Positions 50,954 to 59,370 of a DNA stretch of 64,000 nt are shown here, one piece after another. The DNA is taken from assembly GCA_023428135.1 (NCBI GenBank), contig JAEYZG010000001.1, forward strand, positions 22,141-86,140, given 5' to 3'. The DNA is from Bacteroidota bacterium (lineage in GTDB: Bacteria; Bacteroidota; Bacteroidia; Cytophagales; Cytophagaceae). A program made the position numbers and the translations under genes. The notes below the pieces were generated by a model. That model did not search any database. It saw nothing but the letters and a program-made list of their open reading frames with translations, and had not been told where the DNA came from. Position 1 is the stretch's first letter; the number at the start of each line of letters is the position of its first letter.

Positions 50954-53362
50954 GTGCCGAATTTTAAGTCAATATATTATATTTTATTCATAGGAAGTAC
51001 GCTTTTTTTTACCTTCGCCTGCTCACCGACAAAGCAACTTAAAGAAAACGAGTACCTTCTGTATAAGCAGACCATTAAAGGAAACAAAAAAACTCCTTAT
51101 GATGACCTCTCTGTCTATTACAAACAGATTCCAAACAGAAAATTTTTAGGCACAACGCCCTATGTAGCTATATACCATCTTGGAAAAAGGAATTTTGATT
51201 CTTTAAAAATCGCCAATAAAAGAGATTCGATTGCAAAAAAATTTGATCAAAAAATAGAAGCCACTCAAAAACCAAAAAAACGCAGAAGACTCGAAGACAG
51301 AAAAGAGAAGCGTCTTGAGGTTTTAAATAAAAATCTAAAAGAAGGCAACTGGCTCATGAGGGTTCCAGGTGAAAAACCGGTCATTTTCGATTCAGCCCAG
51401 ATGAATCTGACAGAAAAACAAATGAGATATTATCTTCAATCCCAAGGTTATTTTCTTTCGCATGTAACTTCTAAGGCAGATACTTCAGGTAAAAAGATTT
51501 CCGTAGTATACAAAATCCATGAAGGTGATTATTATAAGATAAAATCTATTAAATATTCTATTAAAGATAAAAAGATAGACAGCCTGGTTACTGCCAACCT
51601 TAAGGATTCTCCTTTAAAAACCAACTACAGGTATAAAGAAACTGATGTCTCAGATGAAAGAGAAAGGCTAACAAAATTACTTAAAGATAACGGATACTTC
51701 GATTTCAGTCGTCAATATATATTCTTTAAACTGGATAGCACTATCGGCAATAAATTGATAGCCATGGAAATCCTGATCCAAAACCCCTCGGGTAAGGATT
51801 CTCATGACCAGTATTCAATCTCCCAGATCTATTTTAACACTGATATCTCTCCCAGGAAAGAAAAAACAAGAGACACAATTGAATACAGAGGAATCCATTA
51901 TATATTTTATGACAAGCGTTTCTCTAAAAAGCTACTGAATTCCAAAATGAGTTTTCACCCTGGTGATCTTTACAAACAAAGTAAAATTCAGATCACTCAA
52001 AGGCAGCTGGGCAGCATGGATATGTACAGGTTTGTCAATATAAATTTTGAAAAAAATAAAGATTCGGCTCAAACACTCACTGCATTTATTAACACCAGTC
52101 CATTGCAAAAATTTCAGTTGACTCAGGAATATGGAATGAATGTAGGACAGGCACTGTTCCCAGGGCCCTTTGGAAATATCACAATCAGGGCAAGAAATTT
52201 CCTGAAAGGATATGAAGTTTACGAAACCTCTTTCAGATATGCCATTGATGGACAATACGGTTTTTCAGACACATCAGGAGTCTTCAAAACTCAGGAATAC
52301 GGTGTAAATACAAGTGTTTCATTTCCTCAAATTTTTATCCCTACGCAACTGAGGTTCAAGTTTAAAGAATTTGCACCAAGGACAAAATTGATGACGGGGT
52401 ATAATTTTGTAAAACGTCCTGAATATACCAGACAATCTATCAGAGGAGCCCTTACATATAGCTGGATGCCTAATATTTACAAGCAATACAATGTTTCTTT
52501 GATAGACATGAATGTAATTACTTCGAACCTAAGTAATTCTTTCAAATCTTATCTGGACACTCTTGACAAATCCGGAAATAAGCTAAGCGTCAGTTTCAGA
52601 CGAGCTTTTGTATCAAGCTTCAATGCATATTTCGTCTATAATAACAGTGAATTTGGCAAGATCAAAAAATCAAAATACTTCAAACCATTTGTTGAAATCG
52701 GAGGGGTAATTCCTGCACTTTTAAGACAGACAGACTCTACACTCTTTGGCTTGCAGTATTTTGAATTTATAAGGCTAAATTCCGACCTGAGATTTTATCG
52801 TCCGATAGGAAAAACTAATGTAATTGCCACACGGATAAATGCTGGCATTGCTCGACCTTTCGGAAATTCAGCAAAAAACGGAAATTTCGTCTTGCCCTAT
52901 GAAAAATATTTCTTCGCAGGTGGTAGTAATAGTATCAGAGCCTGGAGACCTCGAAGGCTGGGTCCTGGATCATATAAAGATCCTAAAAATGGATACAAAT
53001 TTGAACAACCAGGAGAAATTCTACTAGAAGCAAGCTTAGAATACAGATTTAACATTTTCAGCTTCTTTGATGGTGCAGTGTTTGCCGATGCGGGAAATAC
53101 ATGGACATTTAACTATGACGAGACGAGACCGGGAAGCCAGTTTAAATTAGATTCTTTTTACAAACAAATAGCTCTATGTATTGGCTATGGTATCAGACTC
53201 AACTTTTCCTTCCTGATTCTCAGATTTGATATCGGATCGAAAATCTACGATCCTGGAGAACCTGAAGGGAAAAGGTTTATAGCACAAAAATTAATAAAAT
53301 ATCCTCCATTTGGAATTACAAGTCAGACAGCGCTTAACATTGGTATTGGTTATCCATTCTAG
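50954..53362 (+). CDS. TamA/BamA-like outer membrane protein with lipoprotein signal
   Basis: 802-aa Omp85-superfamily protein. It begins at GTG with a lipoprotein signal (FFTFAC), then two or three POTRA-like domains with long charged insertions (about 25-400), and a C-terminal 16-strand barrel (about 430-802). The barrel contains FFAGGSNSIRAWRPRRLGPGSY (the conserved loop 6 R-G-W/F equivalent is IRAW) and ends in a BAM-type strand finishing in Phe. TamA-like lipoproteins of this kind are standard in Bacteroidetes and help outer-membrane protein or glycoconjugate export. The start is 5 bases from the divergent methyltransferase gene, so its promoter must lie inside that gene. Confidence 0.9.
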   Translation: MPNFKSIYYILFIGSTLFFTFACSPTKQLKENEYLLYKQTIKGNKKTPYDDLSVYYKQIPNRKFLGTTPYVAIYHLGKRNFDSLKIANKRDSIAKKFDQKIEATQKPKKRRRLEDRKEKRLEVLNKNLKEGNWLMRVPGEKPVIFDSAQMNLTEKQMRYYLQSQGYFLSHVTSKADTSGKKISVVYKIHEGDYYKIKSIKYSIKDKKIDSLVTANLKDSPLKTNYRYKETDVSDERERLTKLLKDNGYFDFSRQYIFFKLDSTIGNKLIAMEILIQNPSGKDSHDQYSISQIYFNTDISPRKEKTRDTIEYRGIHYIFYDKRFSKKLLNSKMSFHPGDLYKQSKIQITQRQLGSMDMYRFVNINFEKNKDSAQTLTAFINTSPLQKFQLTQEYGMNVGQALFPGPFGNITIRARNFLKGYEVYETSFRYAIDGQYGFSDTSGVFKTQEYGVNTSVSFPQIFIPTQLRFKFKEFAPRTKLMTGYNFVKRPEYTRQSIRGALTYSWMPNIYKQYNVSLIDMNVITSNLSNSFKSYLDTLDKSGNKLSVSFRRAFVSSFNAYFVYNNSEFGKIKKSKYFKPFVEIGGVIPALLRQTDSTLFGLQYFEFIRLNSDLRFYRPIGKTNVIATRINAGIARPFGNSAKNGNFVLPYEKYFFAGGSNSIRAWRPRRLGPGSYKDPKNGYKFEQPGEILLEASLEYRFNIFSFFDGAVFADAGNTWTFNYDETRPGSQFKLDSFYKQIALCIGYGIRLNFSFLILRFDIGSKIYDPGEPEGKRFIAQKLIKYPPFGITSQTALNIGIGYPF

Positions 53363-53471
53363 CATTGATTAAGACTTCTTCTTGACACTAATTAAATTTT
53401 AGAAGAAATTGCATACATAAACACAGGTTACTGATTCGTTTCAGAAACCTGCAACAAACAGAATAGTATTA

Positions 53472-54377
53472 ATGAATAGAACAGAAATAGAAGGCTTCTT
53501 TAAAGAGTTGCAAGAAAGTATAACTAAAGCATTGGAAGAATGCGATGGTAAAGCATCCTTTGAAGAAGATAATTGGACAAGGTCTGAAGGCGGTGGCGGC
53601 AGAAGCAGAGTAATTCAAAATGGAAATGTCTTTGCAAAAGGAGGAGTTAATTTTTCTGCAGTATGGGGGTCAGCTCCTGAAAAAATCACCAAGGCTCTGC
53701 AAGTAAATGGTAATGAGTTTTATGCTACCGGAGTTTCTATTGTAATCCATCCGCAATCTCCTATGGTACCTATTATTCATATGAATGTAAGGTACTTTGA
53801 AATGAATGATGGCACCTGGTGGTTTGGTGGAGGAATAGATCTTACCCCACACTATATCAACTCTGAAGATGCAATATATTTCCATAAAAACCTTAAAGAG
53901 GTTTGTGACCGCTATCATTCCTCATATTATCCTCAATTCAAAGAGTGGGCAGACAACTATTTCTTCATCCCCCATAGAAATGAAACCAGAGGAATAGGAG
54001 GTATTTTCTTTGATCGCCTTTCGGAAGACCGGGAAAAAGGAATTTCAAAAGAAGACAGGTTTGCATTTGTAAAAGATGTAGGAAATCTTTTTGCTCCTTT
54101 GTATATAGAAATTGTAAATAGAAACAAAGAAAAGCCTTACGCTGAAGCTGATAAAAAATGGCAAAGCCTCAGACGTAGCAGGTATGTAGAGTTCAACCTT
54201 GTATACGATAAAGGAACCAAATTTGGGCTTGACACCAATGGTCGTACTGAATCCATTCTTATGAGCATGCCACCATCTGCAAATTGGGAATATAATTATT
54301 CTCCCCCTGAAGGAAGCAGAGAAGCTGAAACAACTTCCCTGCTTAGAAAAGGCATTAATTGGGCACATAATAAATAA
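53472..54377 (+). CDS. hemF: Oxygen-dependent coproporphyrinogen III oxidase
   Basis: Oxidative decarboxylation of coproporphyrinogen III in heme synthesis; needs O2. 301 aa with the family hallmarks GGGRSRVIQNGNVFAKGGVNFS, HMNVRYFEMNDGTWWFGGGIDLTP, ETRGIGGIFFDRL, WQSLRRSRYVEFNLVYDKGTKFGL and ILMSMPPSANWEYNY. Full length. The PAP2 gene starts 3 bases after its stop, suggesting co-transcription. It points to an aerobic lifestyle. Confidence 0.97.
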   Translation: MNRTEIEGFFKELQESITKALEECDGKASFEEDNWTRSEGGGGRSRVIQNGNVFAKGGVNFSAVWGSAPEKITKALQVNGNEFYATGVSIVIHPQSPMVPIIHMNVRYFEMNDGTWWFGGGIDLTPHYINSEDAIYFHKNLKEVCDRYHSSYYPQFKEWADNYFFIPHRNETRGIGGIFFDRLSEDREKGISKEDRFAFVKDVGNLFAPLYIEIVNRNKEKPYAEADKKWQSLRRSRYVEFNLVYDKGTKFGLDTNGRTESILMSMPPSANWEYNYSPPEGSREAETTSLLRKGINWAHNK

Positions 54378-54380
54378 CAT

Positions 54381-54956
54381 ATGCTGGAAACATTAGACAA
54401 ATGGGATAAAGCTTTAATGATTTATCTCAATGCCCTTCATTCTCCCGCACTTGACGGTACAATGATTTTCCTTTCAGCCAAAGCTGTCTGGATACCATTG
54501 TATTTACTTATTATCGGAATAATAATTAAGACCTACAGAAAAAAATCTGTATTGGTTATTATAGTCATTATTTCATTAATCGGCGCGGCTGATTTCATTA
54601 CGTCCTCCATAATAAAACCTCTTGCCAAAAGGGAAAGGCCATGTCATGACAAGGAAATTAACTCAAAGCTTTATGTACCGATTGGTTGTGGGGGAACATA
54701 CGGATTTGTCTCTTCCCATTCTGCAAATACATTTGCTCTGGCAACAATTCTATTGCTTATTTCCAGAAAAAAAATCTGGATTCTGCTCTATTTATGGTCA
54801 TTTTCAGTTGCATACAGCCGCATATATCTCGGAGTTCATTACCCTGGAGATATTGTTTGCGGCGCTTTAATCGGTATTATCCTTGCCCTTCTATTTTACT
54901 TGATTTATAAAAAACTGAATACCGAAAGCCGCAATACAACCTCTATAATAAATTGA
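54381..54956 (+). CDS. PAP2-superfamily membrane phosphatase
   Basis: 191-aa integral membrane protein. The three phosphatase motifs are visible: KPLAKRERP (K-x6-RP, about 76-84), SSHSANTFA (the PSGH equivalent with Ser-His, about 113-121) and SRIYLGVHYPGD (SR-x5-H-x3-D, about 153-164). It probably dephosphorylates undecaprenyl pyrophosphate or phosphatidate; the exact substrate is unknown. It follows hemF by 3 bases. Its last 14 bases overlap the end of the convergent LytTR gene. Confidence 0.92.
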   Translation: MLETLDKWDKALMIYLNALHSPALDGTMIFLSAKAVWIPLYLLIIGIIIKTYRKKSVLVIIVIISLIGAADFITSSIIKPLAKRERPCHDKEINSKLYVPIGCGGTYGFVSSHSANTFALATILLLISRKKIWILLYLWSFSVAYSRIYLGVHYPGDIVCGALIGIILALLFYLIYKKLNTESRNTTSIIN

Positions 54957-55632
54957 GTCTTCCCATAAATTCATCTTTATAAGAAGCACCAATAGGAATC
55001 TGCTTATTATTGATGAGAATGAAAAGGTTTTCAATAGCCTCTATTTTATCGGTATTGACAATATATGATCTGTGTACCCTTGCAAAGTTTTCTTTAGGCA
55101 ATCTCGCCTGGAAACCCTTCATAGTGGAATGGACAATATATTTATTGTTATTTGAAGTGAAGATCATTATATAATCAGCCAAAGCTTCAATATAAAGGAT
55201 ATCCGCCAGATTGATTTTCACAAACCTCTGCTCGCTTCGAACATACAATTCATTTCTGTTGGTAAGACGAATCTGCTGCATTTCCAGCATCTCTTTTACC
55301 TTTCCTACTGCAATCAGAAACCTTGCATAAGTAAGTGGCTTTAGTAAATAATCCACAACTTTATATTCAAATGCCTCTGCTGCGTGATCTTTCTTAGAAG
55401 TAATAAGCACAACTAACGGAGGATCATCAAGTGATTTGATAAGTTCATACCCAGACATCTCCGGCATTTCCACATCCAGGAACAGAATATCTACTTTTGT
55501 TTTACTTAAAACATTCGCAGCTTCAATTCCACTTGTGCAAACACCAACGAGCTTTAAGGAATCCGTTTGCTGAACGAAATGCTGAACCATATTTCTGGAC
55601 ATTTCTTCATCATCGACAATTAAGCAATCCAT
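54943..55632 (-). CDS. LytTR-family response regulator
   Basis: 229 aa: receiver domain (1-120) with D7/D8, phospho-acceptor D53 (ILFLDVEMPEMSGYEL) and KP in DYLLKPLTYARF; then a LytTR DNA-binding domain (about 130-229: DILYIEALADYIMIFTSNNNKYIVHSTMKG and FARVHRSYIVNTDKIEAI). It is normally paired with a LytS-like kinase, absent here. It is the last gene of a minus-strand run after the sugar transferase and riboflavin synthase. Its 3' end overlaps that of the convergent PAP2 gene by 14 bases. Confidence 0.95.
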   Translation of the reverse strand: MDCLIVDDEEMSRNMVQHFVQQTDSLKLVGVCTSGIEAANVLSKTKVDILFLDVEMPEMSGYELIKSLDDPPLVVLITSKKDHAAEAFEYKVVDYLLKPLTYARFLIAVGKVKEMLEMQQIRLTNRNELYVRSEQRFVKINLADILYIEALADYIMIFTSNNNKYIVHSTMKGFQARLPKENFARVHRSYIVNTDKIEAIENLFILINNKQIPIGASYKDEFMGRLNLL

Positions 55633-55680
55633 TAGTTCTTGGGAATTTGTGTTACAACTTTAATTATGATTAATTTAAAA

Positions 55681-56280
55681 CTAAGAAAACCTGTCTGCAA
55701 GTATTTTTTGAATATATTTTCCTAAAATATCAAACTCCAGATTCACTACAGCTCCTTTTTCAACAAATTTAATATTTGTATGATCGTATGTATAAGGAAT
55801 GATGGCAACTGAAAAAGAACTTTTTCCAGCATTTACAACAGTCAAGCTTATCCCATTTACACAAATTGAACCTTTTTCTACAACGATTCCTTTTTTGGAA
55901 GGATCAAACTCAAATGTATATAACCAACTTCCATTATAATTAACAACCTCCTGGCAAATACCTGTTTGATCAACATGCCCCTGTACCACATGACCATCAA
56001 AACGGCCGGAAGCAGGCATAGCCCTTTCCAGATTTACAAAATCACCCTGCTTAAGAGTTCCCAGATTAGTTTTATTCAAGGTTTCCTCAATAGCTGTTAC
56101 GTCAAAAGTATTATTCTGTCTATTGACATTAGTGACGGTAAGGCAAACTCCATTATGGGAGACACTTTCATCAGGTCTCAGCTCATTTGCGAAAGAAGCT
56201 TCAATTTTAAACCTGAGATTTCCTTGTAAGGCTTCTACGGAAATAACCCGTCCCAACGTTTCAATAATTCCGGTAAACAT
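55681..56280 (-). CDS. ribE: Riboflavin synthase alpha chain
   Basis: Dismutates two 6,7-dimethyl-8-ribityllumazine to riboflavin. 199 aa with the invariant start MFTGIIETLGRV and two lumazine-binding halves: the first with SVSHNGVCLTVT and ARA-like MPASGRFDGHVVQGHVD, the second with VEKGSICVNGISLTVVN and IIPYTYDHTNI. Full length. It starts 8 bases after the sugar transferase stop and precedes the LytTR gene, so the three may be co-transcribed. No FMN riboswitch is recognisable upstream. Confidence 0.97.
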   Translation of the reverse strand: MFTGIIETLGRVISVEALQGNLRFKIEASFANELRPDESVSHNGVCLTVTNVNRQNNTFDVTAIEETLNKTNLGTLKQGDFVNLERAMPASGRFDGHVVQGHVDQTGICQEVVNYNGSWLYTFEFDPSKKGIVVEKGSICVNGISLTVVNAGKSSFSVAIIPYTYDHTNIKFVEKGAVVNLEFDILGKYIQKILADRFS

Positions 56281-56288
56281 ATAAAAAT

Positions 56289-57776
56289 TTATTTTCCTCT
56301 GCCCTGAATCATAATGAGAACAGTGTAAAGTATAATTCTGAAATCCATCGCCAGGGACATATTTTCAATATACAAAATATCATACTTAAGTCTCTTAACC
56401 ATTTGGTCCACATTTTCAGCATATCCAAATTTCACCTGACCTAAAGAAGTTATTCCTGGTCGTACCCTGTGTAAATGTATATAATGCGGTGCGTGCTTTA
56501 CAATCTGATCAATAAAATAATGCCTTTCTGGCCTTGGCCCAACCAAAGACATTTCACCAATCAACACATTAAAAAATTGAGGAAACTCATCTATCCTGGT
56601 CTTCCTCATAAATTTTCCCCAAGGAGTAATTCTTGCATCATCTGAGGAGGACAAGGCTGGTCCCATCATCTCAGAATTTACGTACATACTTCGGAATTTA
56701 ATAATTTTAAAAGGCTTCCCATCTTTACCAATCCTCTCCTGCAAATAAAATATTGGCCCTTTAGAGGTGTATTTAGTCATAAGAGAAACAAACAACAAAA
56801 ATGGAAAGCCTAAAGTCAGCACCATAATTGCAGCCACAACATCCACGCCTCTCTTCACAATTTTCTGCCATAAAGGGATAAGATCCTGATTGATCTCAAT
56901 CAATGGAACTCCAAAAACCTGATGTATTTTCACAGAACCTAATAATAAATGATAAACATCCGGAATAATACTTATTCTTATTTTCTTACTTGTTAGCAGC
57001 CCCAAAATTTCGGAAATTCTATCATGTTCATTAGGCTCTACGGCAATAATCACATGCTCGATTTTATTTTCGGAAATTATGGAACCAAGGGTAGTATAGG
57101 TCCCCAGGCATTCCAAATCCTGCTCCATTTCCCTCCCATTCTCCTGATGAACTCTCACAAAACCAACTACATCAATACCAATTATAGATGCATTTTTCTG
57201 AATTTCAAAAAGAATATCTTTCGCTCTTTTATCTGAACCGATAATAAGACCTTTAAAACTCAGTTTTTTATTTTTTATAAGTCTTTTTATCCTTGAAATT
57301 AAAATCACTCTAAAAATGGTCGTGAGCGTAAATTGTGTAAAGAAGTATGAAAAGAAGGTTTTATAGTAAGCAGTATACCGATTAACCCCGGCATCATCAA
57401 GAAAGAGAATAAAAAAGATTAAAACACAACCAAGAAATGTAGTGGTAAGCAAAAGCAAAACTTCTTTTACCCTTGATTTCTGATATATATCTCTGTAGAA
57501 TCCAAAGAAAGCATAGAATACCACCCAATAGGTTCCTATAACCAATGAATTTCTAATCAATAGCATGCTGAAATGCCCCCCACTTTCTTCCAGGATGTAT
57601 TTTCTCAAAAAGAAAAAAAACAACCATGCTAACACAGCGGCTAAAAAATCTAATGAAACATAACTAAAGATATGGTATTTTTTTTTCAACTTTAAAAAGT
57701 CTTTTATTTTACAAACTATTTTAAATTCCTGAATATTGTTCTTCTTTTTAAAGTAAGCGGAGTTAAAAATATTCAC
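56289..57776 (-). CDS. Polyprenyl sugar-1-phosphate transferase (exopolysaccharide initiation)
   Basis: 495-aa membrane enzyme that loads the first sugar phosphate on undecaprenyl phosphate. The N-terminal half has about four membrane helices, then a CoA-binding-like nucleotide domain (IIGSDKRAKDILFEIQ and HVIIAVEPNEHDR). The C-terminal catalytic domain starts KRGVDVVAAIMVLTLGFPFLLFVSL and contains YLQERIGKDGKPFKIIKFRSM, TRIDEFPQFFNVLIGEMSLVGPRPE and the final YAENVDQMVKRLKYDILYIENMS. It is of the WcaJ/Bas type. No glycan cluster adjoins it. The first 35 residues are polar, so a later start is possible. Confidence 0.93.
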   Translation of the reverse strand: MNIFNSAYFKKKNNIQEFKIVCKIKDFLKLKKKYHIFSYVSLDFLAAVLAWLFFFFLRKYILEESGGHFSMLLIRNSLVIGTYWVVFYAFFGFYRDIYQKSRVKEVLLLLTTTFLGCVLIFFILFLDDAGVNRYTAYYKTFFSYFFTQFTLTTIFRVILISRIKRLIKNKKLSFKGLIIGSDKRAKDILFEIQKNASIIGIDVVGFVRVHQENGREMEQDLECLGTYTTLGSIISENKIEHVIIAVEPNEHDRISEILGLLTSKKIRISIIPDVYHLLLGSVKIHQVFGVPLIEINQDLIPLWQKIVKRGVDVVAAIMVLTLGFPFLLFVSLMTKYTSKGPIFYLQERIGKDGKPFKIIKFRSMYVNSEMMGPALSSSDDARITPWGKFMRKTRIDEFPQFFNVLIGEMSLVGPRPERHYFIDQIVKHAPHYIHLHRVRPGITSLGQVKFGYAENVDQMVKRLKYDILYIENMSLAMDFRIILYTVLIMIQGRGK

Positions 57777-57847
57777 TTTGGAATAATTTACTCAAAAATA
57801 TAGTTTTTTTTATAAAGGTTAAAATTTAAAATTATAAGTGTTTAATC

Positions 57848-58492
57848 ATGGAGGATAATTATAAAACGCAAGGGCTAAGAAGGCAATTGATTAAAAAACT
57901 GAAAGACAAAGGGATAAACAATGAGGATGTTTTAAAAGCAATTGAAAAAGTACCTCGTCATTTTTTCTTTGAGAAAGCATTTCTTGAGCATGCATACGAA
58001 GATAAGGCATTTCCTATAGGAGAAGGTCAGACAATTTCTCAACCATATACCGTGGCTTTTCAAACTTCACTTCTGGAAATAAAAAAGGGAGACAAAGTCC
58101 TTGAAATAGGAACAGGATCAGGATATCAAAGTAGCATTCTCCTTGAACTGGGCGCAAAGCTTTATACAATTGAGTATCTCAAACCTCTGTATGAAAGGGC
58201 TAAAGCTTTTTTACATTCTCAGAAATACAAAGTTAATGTTTTTTGCGGAGACGGCACTCTTGGGTTACCGCAATTTGCTCCTTACAACAAAATTCTGGTC
58301 ACTGCCGGTGCTCCACACGTGCCAGAGAAACTAGTTGAACAGCTCGCTCCAGGTGGAATACTTGTAATCCCTGTTGGTAACGAGGAAACTCAACATATGA
58401 TCAAAATCATTAAAACTTCAGATAATCAAATAAAACAAGACAAACACGGTATTTTCCGCTTTGTTCCTTTGACTGGAAAAGATGGTTGGTAA
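57848..58492 (+). CDS. pcm: Protein-L-isoaspartate O-methyltransferase
   Basis: Repairs isoaspartyl damage in proteins using SAM. 214 aa with RHFFFEKAFLEHAYEDKAFPIGEGQTISQPYTVAFQ at the start of the catalytic part, motif I VLEIGTGSGYQSSILLELG, and KILVTAGAPHVPEKLVEQLAPGGILVIPVG. This is the complete Pcm signature. It is divergent from the sugar transferase with a 71-base shared promoter region, and its end overlaps the next frame. Confidence 0.96.
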   Translation: MEDNYKTQGLRRQLIKKLKDKGINNEDVLKAIEKVPRHFFFEKAFLEHAYEDKAFPIGEGQTISQPYTVAFQTSLLEIKKGDKVLEIGTGSGYQSSILLELGAKLYTIEYLKPLYERAKAFLHSQKYKVNVFCGDGTLGLPQFAPYNKILVTAGAPHVPEKLVEQLAPGGILVIPVGNEETQHMIKIIKTSDNQIKQDKHGIFRFVPLTGKDGW

Positions 58493-59022
58493 TCAAAACT
58501 CTTATTAAAAACTTGAAAAAATTCGCTTCTGAATCTCTGGTAACCATGACAGAATTGGTTTTACCTAACGATACAAATCCCCTGCATAACCTGATGGGAG
58601 GAAAAATGATGCACTGGATGGATATTGTTTCAGCCATTAGTGCACAAAAACACTCGAACAGCGTGGTTGTAACTGCCTCAGTTGACAATGTATCATTTTC
58701 CAGCCCGATCAAACTTGGGAATGTAGTGACATTGACAGCTAAAGTCACAAGATCATTTTCGACTTCTATGGAGGTACACATAGAAGTTTGGGCAGAAGAT
58801 ATACCTTCCGGAACTAAGATCAAGAGCAATGAAGCTTTCTTTACCTTTGTGGCAATGGATGGAAATGGCAATCCGAAAAGAGTTCCCGAACTCGTCCCTG
58901 AAACTGAGAAAGAAAAGACTTTTTATGAAAGTGCCATGAGAAGAAGAGAACTGAGACTAGTTCTGGCTGGAAGATTGAAAGCTCAAGACGCAACTGAACT
59001 TCGTTCCCTTTTTAAAGAATAA
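58486..59022 (+). CDS. Acyl-CoA thioesterase (hotdog fold)
   Basis: Hydrolyses acyl-CoA. Single hotdog domain of the BFIT/YciA-like type: TMTELVLPNDTNPLHNLMGGKMMHWMDIVSAISAQKHSN, then VDNVSFSSPIKLGNVVTLTAKVTRSFSTSMEVHIEVWAED and KSNEAFFTFVAMD. At 178 aa it is the usual size. No ATG precedes the conserved part. The frame opens with TTG at 58486, and another TTG at 58513 (MKKFASESLVTMTEL) fits the family N-terminus better. It overlaps or follows pcm closely and ends in a strong terminator. Confidence 0.92.
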   Translation: MVIKTLIKNLKKFASESLVTMTELVLPNDTNPLHNLMGGKMMHWMDIVSAISAQKHSNSVVVTASVDNVSFSSPIKLGNVVTLTAKVTRSFSTSMEVHIEVWAEDIPSGTKIKSNEAFFTFVAMDGNGNPKRVPELVPETEKEKTFYESAMRRRELRLVLAGRLKAQDATELRSLFKE

Positions 59023-59029
59023 AAAAAAT

Positions 59030-59069
59030 AAACAGAGGCTTTTCAAATTGAGTTGCCTCTGTTTCTTTC
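59030..59069. terminator. Bidirectional terminator between thioesterase and small membrane protein genes
   Basis: A 10-bp stem (AAACAGAGGC/GCCTCTGTTT) followed by TTTC-rich sequence on the plus strand and by a T run on the minus strand. It serves both convergent genes. Confidence 0.82.
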
Positions 59070-59091
59070 ATCTGGAATTTTAATTCTTATA

Positions 59092-59244
59092 TCAGGCTCC
59101 TCTAATGATTCTAAGGAGAAATGCCACGACAGCCAATACTAAAAGTACGTGAATGATCCCCCCAACTGCGTCTCCGAATCCCAGAAAACCTATTAACCAC
59201 AAAATAACCAGAACCACAGCAATGATATATAAGAGATTTCCCAT
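59092..59244 (-). CDS. Small membrane protein of the lmo0937 type (50 aa)
   Basis: A frame of 50 codons from ATG at 59244 encodes MGNLLYIIAVVLVILWLIGF followed by GFGDAVGGIIHVLLVLAVVAFLLRIIRG: two membrane helices separated by a G-x-G turn, as in the widespread lmo0937-family peptides whose expression is often stress-related. Function unknown. It is flanked by terminators on both sides, which supports an independent gene. Confidence 0.85.
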   Translation of the reverse strand: MGNLLYIIAVVLVILWLIGFLGFGDAVGGIIHVLLVLAVVAFLLRIIRGA

Positions 59245-59305
59245 AAATTTTAAATGTTATTATTTCAAATAATTAAAACATATTTTATTAACCTCTCTAT
59301 AAAAA

Positions 59306-59342
59306 AAAATGTTATGAAGAGTTTGAATCTCCATAACATTTT
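59306..59342 (-). terminator. Terminator of the deoxyhypusine-synthase-like gene
   Basis: An 11-bp stem (AAAATGTTATG/CATAACATTTT) with a T run on the minus strand, 28 bases beyond the stop at 59371. Confidence 0.78.
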
Positions 59343-59370
59343 AATACTCTGGCAACTTTTTTGTTTTTTT

